Positions 36,178 to 48,332 of a stretch of 64,000 bases of DNA are shown here, piece by piece. The stretch spans positions 3,730,001 to 3,794,000 of the forward strand of contig NC_087095.1 in assembly GCF_963855985.1 (NCBI RefSeq), given 5' to 3'. This DNA comes from Ostrinia nubilalis. Its lineage: Eukaryota > Arthropoda > Insecta > Lepidoptera > Crambidae. Below the pieces are notes generated by a model. That model searched no databases. It had not been told where the DNA came from and was given only the letters and a program-made list of their open reading frames with translations. Position numbers and translations under genes: made by a program. The stretch's first letter is position 1. Each line of letters starts with the position of its first letter.

Positions 36178-36663
36178 CGAGTTACTAGACTAAACTAAGT
36201 ACCAGTGTGTAGATTAAATAAGTACATTTAGATTTATTTATTCAAGTATTTTGTGAAAAAAACGTTCATAACTCTCGGAATACCACAGAACCCTGTTGAA
36301 ACTAGTTAACATATTAACTGCTAAAAGTGTACGATATCTCAATTACTCTTGAAGTTATTAGAAATGTTTGCAAACTATTATTTACGAGCGTCTGTTAAAT
36401 ATCGTTCACGCTACGTTTCGTGTTCGTAAAATTTTCCGTAGTAGGTGCATAAAATAGTTTATTGTAGTCGTTAATGGAATCCCCGGATTTTTATAATTCA
36501 AATAAAGTCCTGGAAAAAATTATAATATTAATCTTAGGTAGAGCATGCTTCTGTCTGCGGATTCACCTTTTTTTCTCTCTCTTCTCTTTCTCACATTTTC
36601 CGACCAAAATCTCCTTTTCCATCAAAGAAATTATCACCCTCTTGTCTTCAACTTTTGAGTTAT
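36178..36663. other. No supported feature
   Basis: Unique sequence. The frame at 36474-36686 is T/C-rich and unrecognised. Confidence 0.35.
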
Positions 36664-36787
36664 TAAGGCTGAGTTGCACCACCTAACTTTGACCGTAACT
36701 ATAACGATAACCGGTGTTTTTTGTATGGAGTTTGACAGATTTTTGACGTTTGTTAAAGTTAAAGTAAGATGGTGCAACCCAGCCTAA
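36664..36787. mobile_element. Tourist-like MITE, copy 3 of 6
   Basis: The element (36667-36784, 118 bp) has ends GGCTGAGTTGCACCACC and AGATGGTGCAACCCAGCC, flanked by TAA on both sides. It is close to the family consensus. Confidence 0.9.
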
Positions 36788-37282
36788 GATGTCAAAACCT
36801 AATAAACAGATAGGTACAGATTCTTCCTTGTAACAGCAATATTTTAGGTAATCTTGAACCTAAAGCTTAAAGGAAATTTACTTAAAATCTTTCGAGTTTC
36901 GTACCATTACCAACATTACGGACCGATGCGCAATTTCCTAGTAAATTAAAAGCTAAAGACATCCCTCTGAATTTAAATGCATAATTAAACCCTTTAAAAC
37001 CCGTCGTCTAAAGAGTACACGGAATTTTGTAGCAGCAAAACTCTTTTCTGTTATTTAAGATAATTCCTTTGCATTTGCGAATAGGACACAAATCCTCTTT
37101 CACAATATAAGCAGTGCAGATTTTCCTGTTATAATAAAAAATAATGCACATTGCTAGGATGTCCTTGTTCTTAAATTTAAAATAAGTGTCAGCTGCGATG
37201 TTATGACTACTAGCACGTTTTGTCTCGGTTTTCTTTTAGTCGGTCACAGTCTGCGCCATAAGACCTAACTGATATTGTAAAC

Positions 37283-38051
37283 TAGCTGACCCAGTAATCG
37301 TTTTGCACCTAGAGGCATGAAAAATTGCTTACGTCATTCTCAGACCTATTGAAAGAACTGGTCAAACCGTTTAGGGTTGACCAAGCTTTAGATTCTGGCT
37401 ACACAGGAGTTAGGTACAACCCTAATAATGTAAAGAGAAATAGAAATAGTCGTGTAATTAACGTAGAATGTAAATCATCACGCAACACACTGAACCACTT
37501 CTAAACTGCTTCATAATTTCCATTTTCAAGTTACACACTGCCAACTCCATTTAATCCTTATTTGAAGCGCCTACACACCGGTTTGTTAGAATTACGTTTG
37601 AGCACGGCACGGAATTGGGTTATCAAGGAGGAATATTAGAGTTTCAATTATTATTGCTACTTGAATATTACTTGACTCGTAAACGATAGTTTCAATTTCT
37701 CTTTGATCATGACATTAATGGTACTTGTGAAACCAATAACTTCACGGATGTGGAATATGTTGGTACACGAGCCATTATATTATTCATATGTTAATCAAGT
37801 GTGTTTGATTAGATGAAATCAGAGTCAGATCAAATTATCATTACTGCTGAATGTTGATTACATTAATATTAATGGAAGCGTTTATTGCTTGTATCATACA
37901 CTAGCGACGTCGAACGTGTGAATTCAAATTCAAAATCTTTATTGCTCTATGTTGGTATACAAAGGTTCTTCAGTTCAATAGCGTGTTATTCAGTAGTTTC
38001 TGAGTTTAGCGCGTTACCGCAAACAAACTCTTCAGCTTTATAATATTAGTA
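37283..38051 (-). mobile_element. Helitron-like end fragments with other debris between
   Basis: ACTAGCTGACCCAGTAATCG at 37283 looks like a reversed Helitron-like 3' end. GTTTCTGAGTTTAGCGCGTT through AGCTTTATAATATTAGT at 37997-38050 looks like a reversed 5' end. Between them lie a scrap of the 43111-type MITE (TGGCTACACAGGAGTT, about 37398) and a LINE 3' tail (37921-37975, TTCAAATTCAAAATCTTTAT). Whether one element once spanned this interval is uncertain. Confidence 0.4.
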
Positions 38052-39021
38052 GGTATAGGTAGATGGGTACTGAATTATCAAAATGTATAAACAGGGCAGG
38101 ATATTTTATTTCCAGGAATTCCATGGAAAAGTTCATAAACTCTGAAAGCAATAATATAATTAATGTCCGGTAAATAAACGATGGATAAATTCCCTACTCA
38201 CTCCAGACGTTAAGGCCCTACCAAACTAAGGGTGCAAGTAGGTACCTGTAGTGTCAGACCCTTGTTATAAAATGTATCAAAGTACCTACAACCGGTTAAG
38301 TTCTGGACACGTGCTGATTTACCGAGCGTCCATAATTCGGCCAGATACCCGACTTTGGCCGACTACCCACAACAAGTGCGTGCGTTTATCAATAAAGGCT
38401 TGTATTTGCCCGGTCCCGAGTAGGGTTGCCAACTTTTTATGCTGCTGACCGATAGCCACTTTTTATCGGCTCCGAATTGCGAAGCAGTAAACAATGTCAA
38501 ACTTATTTGGCAGTAAATAATGGTTATCTTCTAAGTTGTTGATCTATTTTATAGGAGTTACGTAATCGAATTTAGATTCTAAAATAGTCTTATCAAAAAC
38601 CAGATACTGTAAATACTACTACACAATACCTAAGTTTGTTGACTCTCATAAAATTATGACACGTATTTTTCATTACAGTACCTCAACATTCAACCGTGAC
38701 GAAAATACAGATGAGATTGTTCAAACATTTTTTTTAAAGTAGGTACATAGTTAAATCATGGCTTCCTCATTTAGTTTGTAGTATGTTTATGTTGGAAATC
38801 AATATAATGTTGAAAGCAGTCAGTTACAAAACATGGCGGAATTAAAAAAATAATTTTAAAAATTGTCAGCACAACCCTATGCAATTATCAATAGCTGAAA
38901 TTAACTGTGACTGTTTGTAGTGCGAGCAGGACGCAAGAGTCGCTCGTTAATTGGTTTTTCTGTTGTTAAAGCCTACACTCATTCCGGCACGTTACATCAT
39001 CTTTCTACTGTTGATTAAATG
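38052..39021. other. No supported feature
   Basis: Unique AT-rich sequence. The 65-codon frame at 38251-38448 is unrecognised. Confidence 0.35.
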
Positions 39022-39303
39022 TTGTACTTTTTGCAACCAAATTGATGTGTTGTTTATAATTTTACGGAATATATACTTTTTTCGATTCTGGCTTGTTAAG
39101 AATTCTGTGTGTCTAAAAATTGTACTTTTTGCTACCAAACTGTGTTGTTTATAATTTTACGGAATATGTACTTTTTTTCGATTCTGGCTTGTTAAGAATT
39201 CTGTGTGTTTAAAAATTGTACTTTTTGCTACCAAACTGTGTTGTTTATAATTTTACGGAATATGTACTTTTTTTTAGATTCTTGCTTGTTAAGAATTCTG
39301 GTT
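39022..39303. repeat. Minisatellite, three units of about 97 bp
   Basis: Units start at 39022, 39120 and 39216 with TTGTACTTTTTGC. Each contains GTTTATAATTTTACGGAATA and CTTGTTAAGAATTCTG. The second and third units are nearly identical, and the first carries a few differences. Confidence 0.9.
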
Positions 39304-39346
39304 ATCCAAAAAGTTCGGGTATTTTATGCTTTTCTTTAAATTCGGT

Positions 39347-39530
39347 GCTACCAAAATCAAAATCAAAATTATCTTTATTTGTATAGACTAATTAAATTAG
39401 TACTTTCAAATCGTCAAATGCTCTTAAGGAGCCTATACATGTCTCATTCTTTTTTTGCCCTACCAGCGCTTCGAGACAAACATTTGGCAAGTGCTGAGAA
39501 GAAGCCCCATAAAAGCCATTCCTATTGCCA
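39347..39530 (-). mobile_element. Non-LTR retrotransposon 3' end
   Basis: A CAAAATCAAAATCAAAAT tail precedes TATCTTTATTTGTATAGACT and TCAAATCGTCAAATGCTCTT, shared with 28605-28760. Further on, GCGCTTCGAGACAAACATTT and GTGCTGAGAAGAAG continue the 3' UTR. It is a 5'-truncated minus-strand insertion without coding sequence. Confidence 0.65.
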
Positions 39531-40069
39531 TCCTGAAAATGTTAAAATGAAGTTATAGTATGCAGATGTGCTTTTGTGTTCCCATTTTCCTATTCTCGTT
39601 AATGATTTCTCTCAAATCCCCTCTCTACTCTACCTGTATTTCTACTATCGCTCTACATAAACAGTATGTATACACTATACAGTCAATATTGAGCATTATC
39701 ACATTGATGATTTAACCTTTGTGTAACATTTGTGTGACTTAACAAAATTCCAAGTATTGTACTTTAATGAGTGATTTTGCCTGCTGGCTGCTTCCTTTTA
39801 GTTAATTAAGCAGATACCGTACGTATTCTCCCGTCGTTATTAAGAAATTCTCATGAGTGCAGAAATATCTCAATATTAATACTAGCCTTGAAGTGACTTG
39901 GAAAGCAAACTCTAGGATATGTCATATTCCATAAACTTTAATGTTTGTTTAACTACAGATGTGGGATTCAGACGCATTATAAATGATTAATCGTATGAAG
40001 CCCACACCCACCGAATGCTAAATTAACTTGCTTTAGGTATGCGTCGTTGCCTTCTACATGTACCTGTAC

Positions 40070-40192
40070 TTAGGCTGAGTTGCACGACCAAACTTTGACC
40101 TAACTATAGCGATAACCGGCGTATTTTGTTTGGAATTTGACAGATTTTTGACGTATGTTAAAGTCAAAGTAAGATGATGCAACCCAATCTTA
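40070..40192. mobile_element. Tourist-like MITE, copy 4 of 6
   Basis: The element (40073-40189, 117 bp) is flanked by TTA on both sides. It is the most diverged copy, with a right end CAACCCAATC in place of CAACCCAGCC and several internal changes. Confidence 0.85.
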
Positions 40193-40201
40193 GATATGTA
40201 G

Positions 40202-40456
40202 TTAGCGCTCCTGCACACGACGCCGCTACCGCGCCGCCGCCGCGCCGTCGCCGCGCCTTTGCACTGTTCATACGCACCGAGTAAAACCGCCTCCGCGCCG
40301 CCACCGCGCCATCAAAGCATAATTTCTCCCGCGGCGGGGCGGCGGCGCAGCGGCGGTGCGGCAGCGGTGTTGTTCACGCGGCGCGTATAAACAGTGTAGC
40401 GGCGCAGCGACGGCGCGGCGGCGGCGCGGTGGCGGCGTCGTGTGCAGGAGCCCTTA
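40202..40456. mobile_element. GC-rich MITE with TTA target duplication
   Basis: The element (40205-40453, 249 bp) has ends GCGCTCCTGCACACGACG and CGTCGTGTGCAGGAGCCC, flanked by TTA at 40202-40204 and 40454-40456. Its arms are dense in CGCCGCCGCGCC-type repeats, in sharp contrast to the AT-rich surroundings. The Arg/Ala-rich frames at 40312-40682 are artefacts of this GC run. Confidence 0.85.
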
Positions 40457-40463
40457 TAGTTAA

Positions 40464-40606
40464 GGTCCCGTTTCCATAAAAGTAGGGAAGTGAGGAGATG
40501 TGTATGAATAACCAATCAGATTTCGTTATTTCCACAACACCTCTCCGCTCAGTTCGGAAATCCGATTCAAACACGTCTCTTAATTCATTTTGGTGGGAAC
40601 CGGGCC
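40464..40606. mobile_element. Possible MITE
   Basis: GGTCCCGTTTCCATAAAA at the left and TTTTGGTGGGAACCGGGCC at the right are imperfect inverted repeats. No clear target duplication is visible. Confidence 0.4.
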
Positions 40607-40730
40607 CAGTAGGTATTTCGATGTAGCCAAAGACTGTTTTTATTTCGTTTTTCATATAATCAGCGTTTCTTGACAAAGGCAAAATCCCCAGACGCGTGTT
40701 TTAATATGCCCCCAATATCTATTCTTGGTG

Positions 40731-40815
40731 TATTCGAATAATATTTGGGCTGATTGACGAATGTGACACTCACGTATTCGAATAATCCTTGGATTGAATG
40801 ACAAATGTAGCATTT
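40731..40815. repeat. Two-copy 44-bp tandem repeat
   Basis: TATTCGAATAATATTTGGGC and TATTCGAATAATCCTTGGAT start 44 bp apart. Each is followed by a TGA(C)AAATGT-like block. Confidence 0.65.
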
Positions 40816-41450
40816 TGTTACCAACTCTATTTATTTTTAGCTGTAGAAAAAGTGTCTTCACAAAGTTTATTTCTTATGTCTGAAAATATACTCGTATGTA
40901 AAGTTGTGTTATCATTACTTTTTGTTAGATAAGTGACTGAAATGAGATCCTCTTAGTGATTGTCAAATGTCAAAGATGATAAGAAAAAAATCTGATGTGA
41001 GAATCCTGCTGAGTCTAAGGAAAATACATTGTGTACCTTAGAAATATGTAATTTAACCAATTCCATTCATTAACGAACACCACCTCAGGGATTTAACTTT
41101 AATAACTACTCCATCAAGAACATGTCAAGCCAAGACTGCATCAAAATTATCAAAGCGCATTCTAATGAGACGTACCCAACCTTATCACAAATGATGACAT
41201 ATCACTGTCATAAAATACAAAATGAGACGAATAAAGCAGAAAATTTTCAGAGAAAAAGTAATGGGACTCATTTTCCCCATAACAGCAAGGGGTAAGGCAT
41301 CACAAACGGGACGTAACGGCTGTAAAGAAAGAATGAATAGGTACAGGATGAATTTTGTCAAGTGCAAAATCCTCCCCATGACACAAAATGGAAAAGTCAA
41401 AGAAATACAGCATAATATTAAAATAAGTCGGGGATAAGTTTTTAGCGCAA
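40816..41450. other. No supported feature; longest stray open frame
   Basis: A 136-codon minus-strand frame (41185-41595) is hydrophobic and unrecognised. It runs across the MITE at 41452-41606, so it is treated as chance. Confidence 0.5.
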
Positions 41451-41451
41451 A

Positions 41452-41606
41452 CCACAGAATTTTAGTTGGCCGATAGTTGAACCCGATTCTAATTTGTATG
41501 AAGAATCGGCTGATACCTAATCTTATCGGTGTAATGTGCGCACTTTCATACATGTCCATACTGATTAACAGCCCGACCCAACTATTGGCCGACAAAAAGT
41601 CTGTGG
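41452..41606. mobile_element. 155-bp MITE
   Basis: The ends CCACAGAATTTTAGTTGGCC and GGCCGACAAAAAGTCTGTGG are inverted repeats that extend into ATAGTTG and GGGTCGG blocks. No clear target duplication was seen. Confidence 0.75.
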
Positions 41607-42376
41607 TCTAGGTCTTGTAAAAAGTACCTCTGCCGTTACAGATCTCTGGGCTCGGTAATTTTTTTTTTCAAACATCTCAGAATGATTTTATGCAAATCAG
41701 CAGCAGCATCAAAATATTTTCTGTATACCTTACTTAATTATTATGGATGAATAATCCTCAGTAACGATGATGTGAAAGAAAATGATGAGTTGAGCGAGTG
41801 AGAGAGGATATTATGAAAGATGTCATTGCATCCAAAATCCATTTTATCCGAAATTGTGGGATCACAATTCCACGAGCATTTGAAAAAATCCCCTGTAACT
41901 TATGTCAAATAGCATAAAAGTTTCGGGGAAATAGAAGTTTTGGGTGCCATGGAGAATAGACCCCTGCTCTGGCCATGATACGTCGGTTATGGGAACTTAT
42001 GGGTCCAAAATATAACGTAATATCACGCTTATTTATGAGTGCTCGTGACAGATATGGGAATAGGTAGTAAGGTTTTCGGGCTCGTTGGGATCATTTAAAA
42101 AATGTTTTTCGGATTTTGTTACGAAGATCTACGTAGGAACTTACAAAGAAGAATAGGTATTGTGAGACCTTTTTAAATGTAGGTAATAAATATAATAGTT
42201 TAAACTGTATAATTTCATGGACATTAAATACGTAGGAAGGTACTTATACCTGTTTATCCAACCAAGACATTAATTATGACGGACTCAGCAATCACCTGCC
42301 TGAATGATAATCCTAAATCAATGTTAATTAATGTCATAATGATGTAACCTAATGGATACCTACTATAACTTTACAA
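41607..42376. other. No supported feature
   Basis: Unique sequence with no repeat terminus or open frame of note. Confidence 0.35.
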
Positions 42377-42573
42377 TCATCATCATCATCATCATCATCA
42401 TCTCAGCCATAGGACGTCCACTGCTGAACATAGGCCTCCCCAATGCTTTCTATGTTACCCGGTTGTTAGCAGCCTGCGTCCAGCGCTTTCCTGCTACCTT
42501 TATGATGTCGTCGGTCCACCTTGTGGGTGGACGTCCCACGCTGCGTTTTCCGGTACGCGGCCTCCACTCCAGT
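42377..42573 (-). pseudogene. RTE-type LINE C-terminal remnant and 3' end
   Basis: A (CAT)n tail at about 42377-42401 precedes CAGCCATAGGACGTCCACTG. The minus strand then codes for the same C-terminal region as 11402-11527 (a W-T-D-D-I-I/M-K-V-A core), about 60 codons with breaks. It is a 5'-truncated insertion. Confidence 0.8.
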
Positions 42574-42599
42574 AACTTTACAATACCTACACTTAAGTA

Positions 42600-43083
42600 G
42601 ATAATAATTTATATTTTTTATTTTTTATTTATTTACACTTTTGCACATACATATGTACAGTGGCGGACTTAATGCCAGGTGGCATTATCTGCCAGTCAAC
42701 CACAGGTCGAGTAGAGAGACTAAGGCGGTGTAATAAATATGACGTTTAATTAATATACTTACATAGCATTAGATAAAATAAATAACATACGAATACATAT
42801 TAATATAATAGACATACACATGGGTACATAAACATAATATTAATATTGGTGTACACATAACACATGTCAGAGATAAGAAAAGAAAAGAAAAAAAAAAGTT
42901 TTAGTCTTTGAAATAGTTGCGCAGAGCCTTTTTGAATGTAAATTTGGAGGTTGCTTTTCGCAAACTCGCCGGAAGGCCGTTCCAGAGCCGTACTGCTGAG
43001 ACTGAGAAGAAGTTAGAGATGAAGCCGGTGGTGTGGCGAGGGGTGACAAGCTGAAGAGTCTGATTAGAGCGAAGATTTCTCAT
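42600..43083 (-). pseudogene. Non-LTR reverse transcriptase C-terminus and 3' UTR
   Basis: The minus-strand frame at 43083-42901 reads RNLRSNQTLQLVTPRHTTGF and then VRLWNGLPASLRKA and FKKALRNYF. The RLWNxLPxxLR and FKxxLRxYF motifs mark the extreme C-terminus of a Jockey/CR1-like LINE protein. About 280 bp of 3' UTR and an A-rich tail (T-rich here, from about 42600) follow. Sequence upstream of 43083 loses similarity, so the copy is 5'-truncated. Confidence 0.75.
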
Positions 43084-43110
43084 CTTCTATAGGCATATCG
43101 CTTAATTCAG

Positions 43111-43400
43111 TTAGTGCCTGAGGTATGGGAACGGCATGGGAGACATAATTATTATTATGACATGACAGAGCATACAAATCTGAAGTTTCTCTGACGTTTG
43201 ACCGTCACAAAAACACCCTCCTATGTGACATCAATTTCGTTGCGGGTCCAATGACAGTTTAACTTTCCCCCGGGACAAACTTGACCTTCATTGGTTGGGT
43301 TTTTGTGGCGGTCAAGCTGTAGATCCTGGCTACACAGGAGTTGCAGTGGTGGGAACGAGAGGTGGGAATAGTCCCGTGGCTCCCATACCTCAGACACTGA
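43111..43400. mobile_element. 290-bp MITE
   Basis: The ends TTAGTGCCTGAGGTATGGGA and TCCCATACCTCAGACACTGA are inverted repeats. The interior holds AACACCCTCC, CTGGCTACACAGGAGTTGCA and GAACGAGAGGTGGGAA blocks, which recur as fragments at 37375-37420, 51178-51335 and 53881-53935. Confidence 0.8.
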
Positions 43401-46007
43401 TAGATATTGTTATTTGGATTCAAGTTTGGGCAACATTTTGTGTTTTATCTGCTTGATAATTGAGGACTAAGTTTTACATAAAGTGTGCTGGTGCGGTGTC
43501 TTCATTCGAAGACTAAGCGATAAGCTCGCAATTATCATTCAAAGCATACGGATTAATCTGTGGTCCTACTTAATACTGGCATGTTTCCAAAGATACCAGG
43601 GTCCTCAGAGATGCAACTGTTTTCTAAGATAAACCTAACGATGAAGACATAAGACATTCGAATAAAACGTAATTCCACTTTGAAACTATGTTCAAGCTTA
43701 ACACTAGTCAGTGCATCAACAAAATGAGCTTAAATTGAAGCTACCCTAAGGACTTGTTCCCACTGAGACATCCCTTCTTTGGCAGGAACTGATTTTTGCA
43801 CGATTACGTTTAGGAGTAATACGTGTTTATTTATTTATTAAGGTATAGCAACACATTGCAAATCATGGCTTAAAAATAAAGTAGGTACATTGAACAAAGA
43901 TTAACATTAATTTGCACTCCGATTGAAGCAGAACACAACATTCGTTTTAGTCTAGCTTTAATTTAAGTGATACAGTAATTGTAATAAATACATGCGTGTT
44001 AATTTACAATTTGCACCTACACAATTTAAGAAAAGATGCACGAGAAAGTGAGAAAACATCTAGAGTCTAGGTGGTTTAATATTTAACGTTCACACGAACA
44101 TCCCACCGCGTTTGAAGTCACGTAAAAATCGATCCGTTCAAATTAATTGTAACTTCGTATTATGTACAAACATAATATTAATGTGTGTTCACACAACCAC
44201 CTTTTGCTGGATACTGCATTACTGGATCCCCCAAAACTGAATTGCCGTGGAAACGAGCCCTAACTGATGTTAACCGATGTAATTTTCCTTTCCCTAGTTC
44301 TCCCAATCGACACTCTTAACTTATTCATAAATTTTCTTTTCAGGTAAGTCATCAACATTAATTAGTCAACGCTTCATTACCGTGAAAATGTGAGGAAATA
44401 GAATTACCCGTTATAAAACATAGTAAATTAATGTTTTCGTGTTCCTAGATAAAAAAAATTAAACTTACGTTTTTCACTTGACCACGTAATTTAGCTTGAT
44501 TCAAGATTTATGGCAAAAGTTTCTTAACTTTGCATTAAGTTGTGGGAACCATTGTTCAGCGACTTACAATAACTACGTTTTTGCTCAAAACGAATGCAAA
44601 AATCTTAGATCATTGATGATAGCACTTGAAAGTAAACAAATAAAGATTACATAAAAGTTTTTTTTTTCATTTTCGTATTTTGTTTGTGTAAAATGTTCCA
44701 CCCGTTCGTAAAATCATTTTTTTCGCCTCAAAACAAGGCCACGAGCCAAAATATTCTGCCGTAAGTCAAAAACAAACTTTTAAACCACGTCCGAAAAATT
44801 TAAACCTGTAACGATCAAAAAATGTTCTAAAAATATCTTACAACTAGGTACCGTATAGAATAACCAAAACAATCTTCTATTTAGAACATAAATATTACAA
44901 AAACAGAATAGTCGTATCATATCGTTCTTTGTTATTTTTCTTTTTGTAAGAAACACCGGCAAAGTATGCCTGAAAAGGAGCATTCAGAAATCTCACATGG
45001 TTCAGTAAGCTTTGGGCAATCAAATAAAAGAGCGGGTCACTAGCTCTCTATCAAGTTTCTCTTTGACAAAACATTACGGGTTTAACTTGCCCGCGTCTGG
45101 AATTGTGACATTTCGTGTACATAACAAATGACTAACGAAACATCAAAAAGGGGAAATTGCATTTATTTTCCTTTGTTATTTGCCCTCACAGATAGGGACT
45201 GGAAATATTATCTATTTAATTCCACAAAAATGCGATGTTTACTATAAAAAGCTTATTAGTGTTTTAAACTTCAATATGTAGGTATTCAAAATTGACGGAA
45301 TTTTCCAGTTTAGTTACTTAACCTATTATTTTTCTGTATCTATGTTTTTGAAATGTCGTTTCCACATGCCTACTAAAACAACCTGGTACAAAACAAGCAT
45401 TTTTCCCATTAAATAAATATCGTGATGACTGAAGCCGTCCAATAAAAGCCTGTCCCTTTAATAAGACACGCAGTTCTCATTTATTGACGGAGGGTTCCAT
45501 CACACGTCAACGTCAACACCATGCATCGGTATTGGAGGGTGAGCAAGAAAAATACATGACGTCATCCTATTCCTTCGTGATTGATTTCGCGAACAGCGTG
45601 TTTTGTTTTAATTTCCCAGAGGATCTCACTTAAATTCCCGATGAATATTGATATCGATCCGCGAAACTCATTTAACTTTGATAAACTCTTGCTCGTTGAT
45701 CAAAGGCAGTACGTGTTAATGTATCGCCGTGGTGTAATTTGTTAACCGCCGTCATACGTTCACAATTGAATGTTAACAATTTGTAAAACGACACTTTGAC
45801 TTTGGTGAAACTGGTTACATGGCTTCTTATTTTGACTCAGCCTTCGTCTAGACTGGATATTTAGGTAACAATACACATTTAGCCACTGTTATTATGTTTC
45901 AAAAGTTAATAAGAAAATTATGTAGTTTTAATGTGGATTAAATTATCTAAGCTCAAAATAACGGTCTATTTAGAGTTAATACGAGACGCTACGCCAAATT
46001 AGGTAGG
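43401..46007. other. Mostly unique AT-rich stretch
   Basis: A possible LINE 3' tail (TTTATTTATTTATTAAGGTA) lies near 43827. Otherwise I see no gene, RNA or transposon terminus. The minus-strand frame at 44780-44983 is unrecognised. Confidence 0.35.
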
Positions 46008-46149
46008 CACACTGTCTATGTCTGTTTCTTATTCACATTTAAACGGCTGGAGTGATTTTAATAAAATTTGGTATGGAGTTAGCTGACGCCCTGGTTTAGC
46101 ACATGATACGCTACATTTTACCGCAGATAACACGCGGGGCACAGCTAGT
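46008..46149 (+). mobile_element. Helitron-like fragment
   Basis: CACTGTCTATGTCTGTTTCT, then AAACGGCTGGAGTGATTTTA and AAATTTGGTATGGAG, ending CACGCGGGGCACAGCTAGT. It follows the common Helitron-like layout with an intact 3' CTAGT. Confidence 0.6.
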
Positions 46150-48057
46150 GTTATTCATAAACATTAGTTAACTGCTAATCAATTTATATCCTATGACTGG
46201 TTGGCACTAACACTGATCATGGCTTGGCACATAACATTTTGTTGGTGGCTCATTGATGCCTTGTGTCACACCCCGTGATAAGCATCACGATAAACACGTA
46301 CTTAACGAGCAGCAGTTAAAGTTTGTGTGCCGTTAATTTTTATCGACGAAAGGATTTTTAAAGCTGACACAAATTGAAAATCGCTTTGAGTACCAGGTGT
46401 TTATTAAATTGAATTAGTAAAAGGAGAAATTGAAGGTACACGAAGGTTTAGTTAGCATGCTCTCAGGGCAAATGCCTACTAAACTTTCTCCTAATTAAGA
46501 TAACAAGTCCGATGAATGTATTTGTTCCTCAGGAAGAACAATGTCCCCCATTTTACTTTAGAGAGGAAAGATTAATTTACCTCCCTAACCTGATGTCTAT
46601 TAGTTATAAAGCTACAATGGTTCCCATCTGCGGTATCAAAGCAACTTGAAATTAAACTTGAATGTTTAGATTACCTGGACCTCTAGATTAATAGTGGTCA
46701 TAATGGCGATTCAACAACAGAGCTCTGTTATTAATACAGGCCCGACTAGAGTCATTAAACAGAATAATGTCCAGTCAAGTACAGACAAACATCCGACATT
46801 GTAAATTGTTTATTCGGAAAACGTGAAACAGATAATAAAGGGATGGAATGCCAATTTAGTGTATGAATTGTTAAGTATGGTTAGATATAAAACTTGAAGT
46901 TACTCCATTGTCATGTGAGGGGTATACGACCTTTTCGCCTAAAATACCCGACATTTCGTGTAATAACTAAACCCTTACTCTATAGCCAATGGAGGCGGTC
47001 CCTCATAACGAGGAGTTTGAATGTCATTTCCTCTTTGACTCGGAATATTTTAGAATAGCGATTCCCTTGGTGCTTTCTCTATAATATTACAACACACAGC
47101 TTAACAATGACATCGACCATAGAGGGTAATATGTTTTATGAGAAGGCTGTTACGACACAATGACAAAAGAATTAATTGAAATTAACTTTTCATAGCTCCT
47201 TTTTCAAGTAAATGTGTCTATTTTTATACAATGCGTAACACAAAGGACCATGAAAACGTTTTGTGGCGAGGTCTTTGTTCACTGAACGTCAAAATCACTA
47301 TCGCCTTTTCACTTAATCAATAGATTGCGGTCTTTCTCCGCCCATCCGGGATCTTTGATTGCATATTGTCCTTTTTGCTGCAAAAATGAAAGTCATTTTG
47401 GTCCGATTCGCGTGATTAATTTCGCTTTACAGAGATTTAGGCAGCCTGAATCGAATTTAGACGACAATTTTATTTGTTTTGTGCAATCGAAAAAGCTCGC
47501 ACAACATTCGAACGTAATTCTGCGTAGTATATGGTATTAGGTCGGTGGAAGCCATTTAGTTATTTGTTTACAGTTTTTACATAAATCATTTCAGAGATAT
47601 TCGTTAATTAAACTCAGATTGCTTTTTTGATTGAGTAATCGACTAAGGGCTTACGATAAATTGATTGGGCTTTATTTTAAGCAACATAAAGGCGGCTTAA
47701 GGAAAAGTAATAAACATTTTGATAGCCTTCTTACATCTACCTACCAAAGTTTTCATTCCTATAGAGTTTATTTTAAATGATCATTCGTATGTTTTGTGAC
47801 AGGTGGTTGTTTACGAATAATGTAATATGCACAAAACTTATTGTTATTTTCTTCATTGTAAACAGTTAAGCAAAACTTACTTACGATTTTTCATAAGTAA
47901 GTTTGCATTGCGATACCAATACCTATTCAGGTGGATAAAGTATATTGATGTAGTGATCGATCAATCTACGCTGTAACAGAGTGTAGAATCCACAACGCGT
48001 CAAAATATCAAAGAGAACAATGTTAGTTTTCAATCCAATAGGCCTTCACATTTTGTC
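46150..48057. other. Unique stretch with no supported gene
   Basis: The frame at 47325-47540 (71 codons) shows no recognisable domain. No repeat termini were found. Confidence 0.35.
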
Positions 48058-48332
48058 GGCCGTTTGGTGTAGTGGTTCGAAACTGACTACTATTCCGGGA
48101 ATCGAACCCGCTACGGGTTCGATTCCCGCACAGTTCAAACATTTGTGTCCATGAACATATTTGTTTGTATTGGACTGGGTGTTTTCTATGTATAATATGT
48201 ATGTATTTACAAAAAAAAGTATTTATGTATGTTTATATCCGTTGTCTAGTACCCATAGTACAAGCTTTGCTTAGTTTGGGACTAGAAGCGCAGTGTAAAA
48301 TGTCCAAGGATATTTATATTTATTTATATTTA
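48058..48332 (+). mobile_element. SINE-B with a palindromic B-box region
   Basis: The head GGCCGTTTGGTGTAGTGGTT (A-box) is followed at 48096-48128 by a perfect inverted repeat, CGGGAATCGAACCCG / CGGGTTCGATTCCCG, around CTA. The second arm holds the B-box. The body with GTTTATATCCGTTGTCTAGT ends in an ATTTATATTT microsatellite, directly beside the foldback element at 48333. Confidence 0.85.

Noticed and set aside
40312..40682. Arg/Ala-rich proteins on the minus strand
   Set aside because: They are translations of the GC-rich MITE at 40205-40453 and its flank.
41185..41595. 136-residue hydrophobic protein
   Set aside because: The frame crosses the boundary and most of the MITE at 41452-41606, shows no recognisable domain and overlaps an opposite frame.
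42352..42600. 82-residue protein containing an isoleucine run
   Set aside because: The run is the (CAT)n tail of an RTE-type LINE read in the wrong strand and phase.
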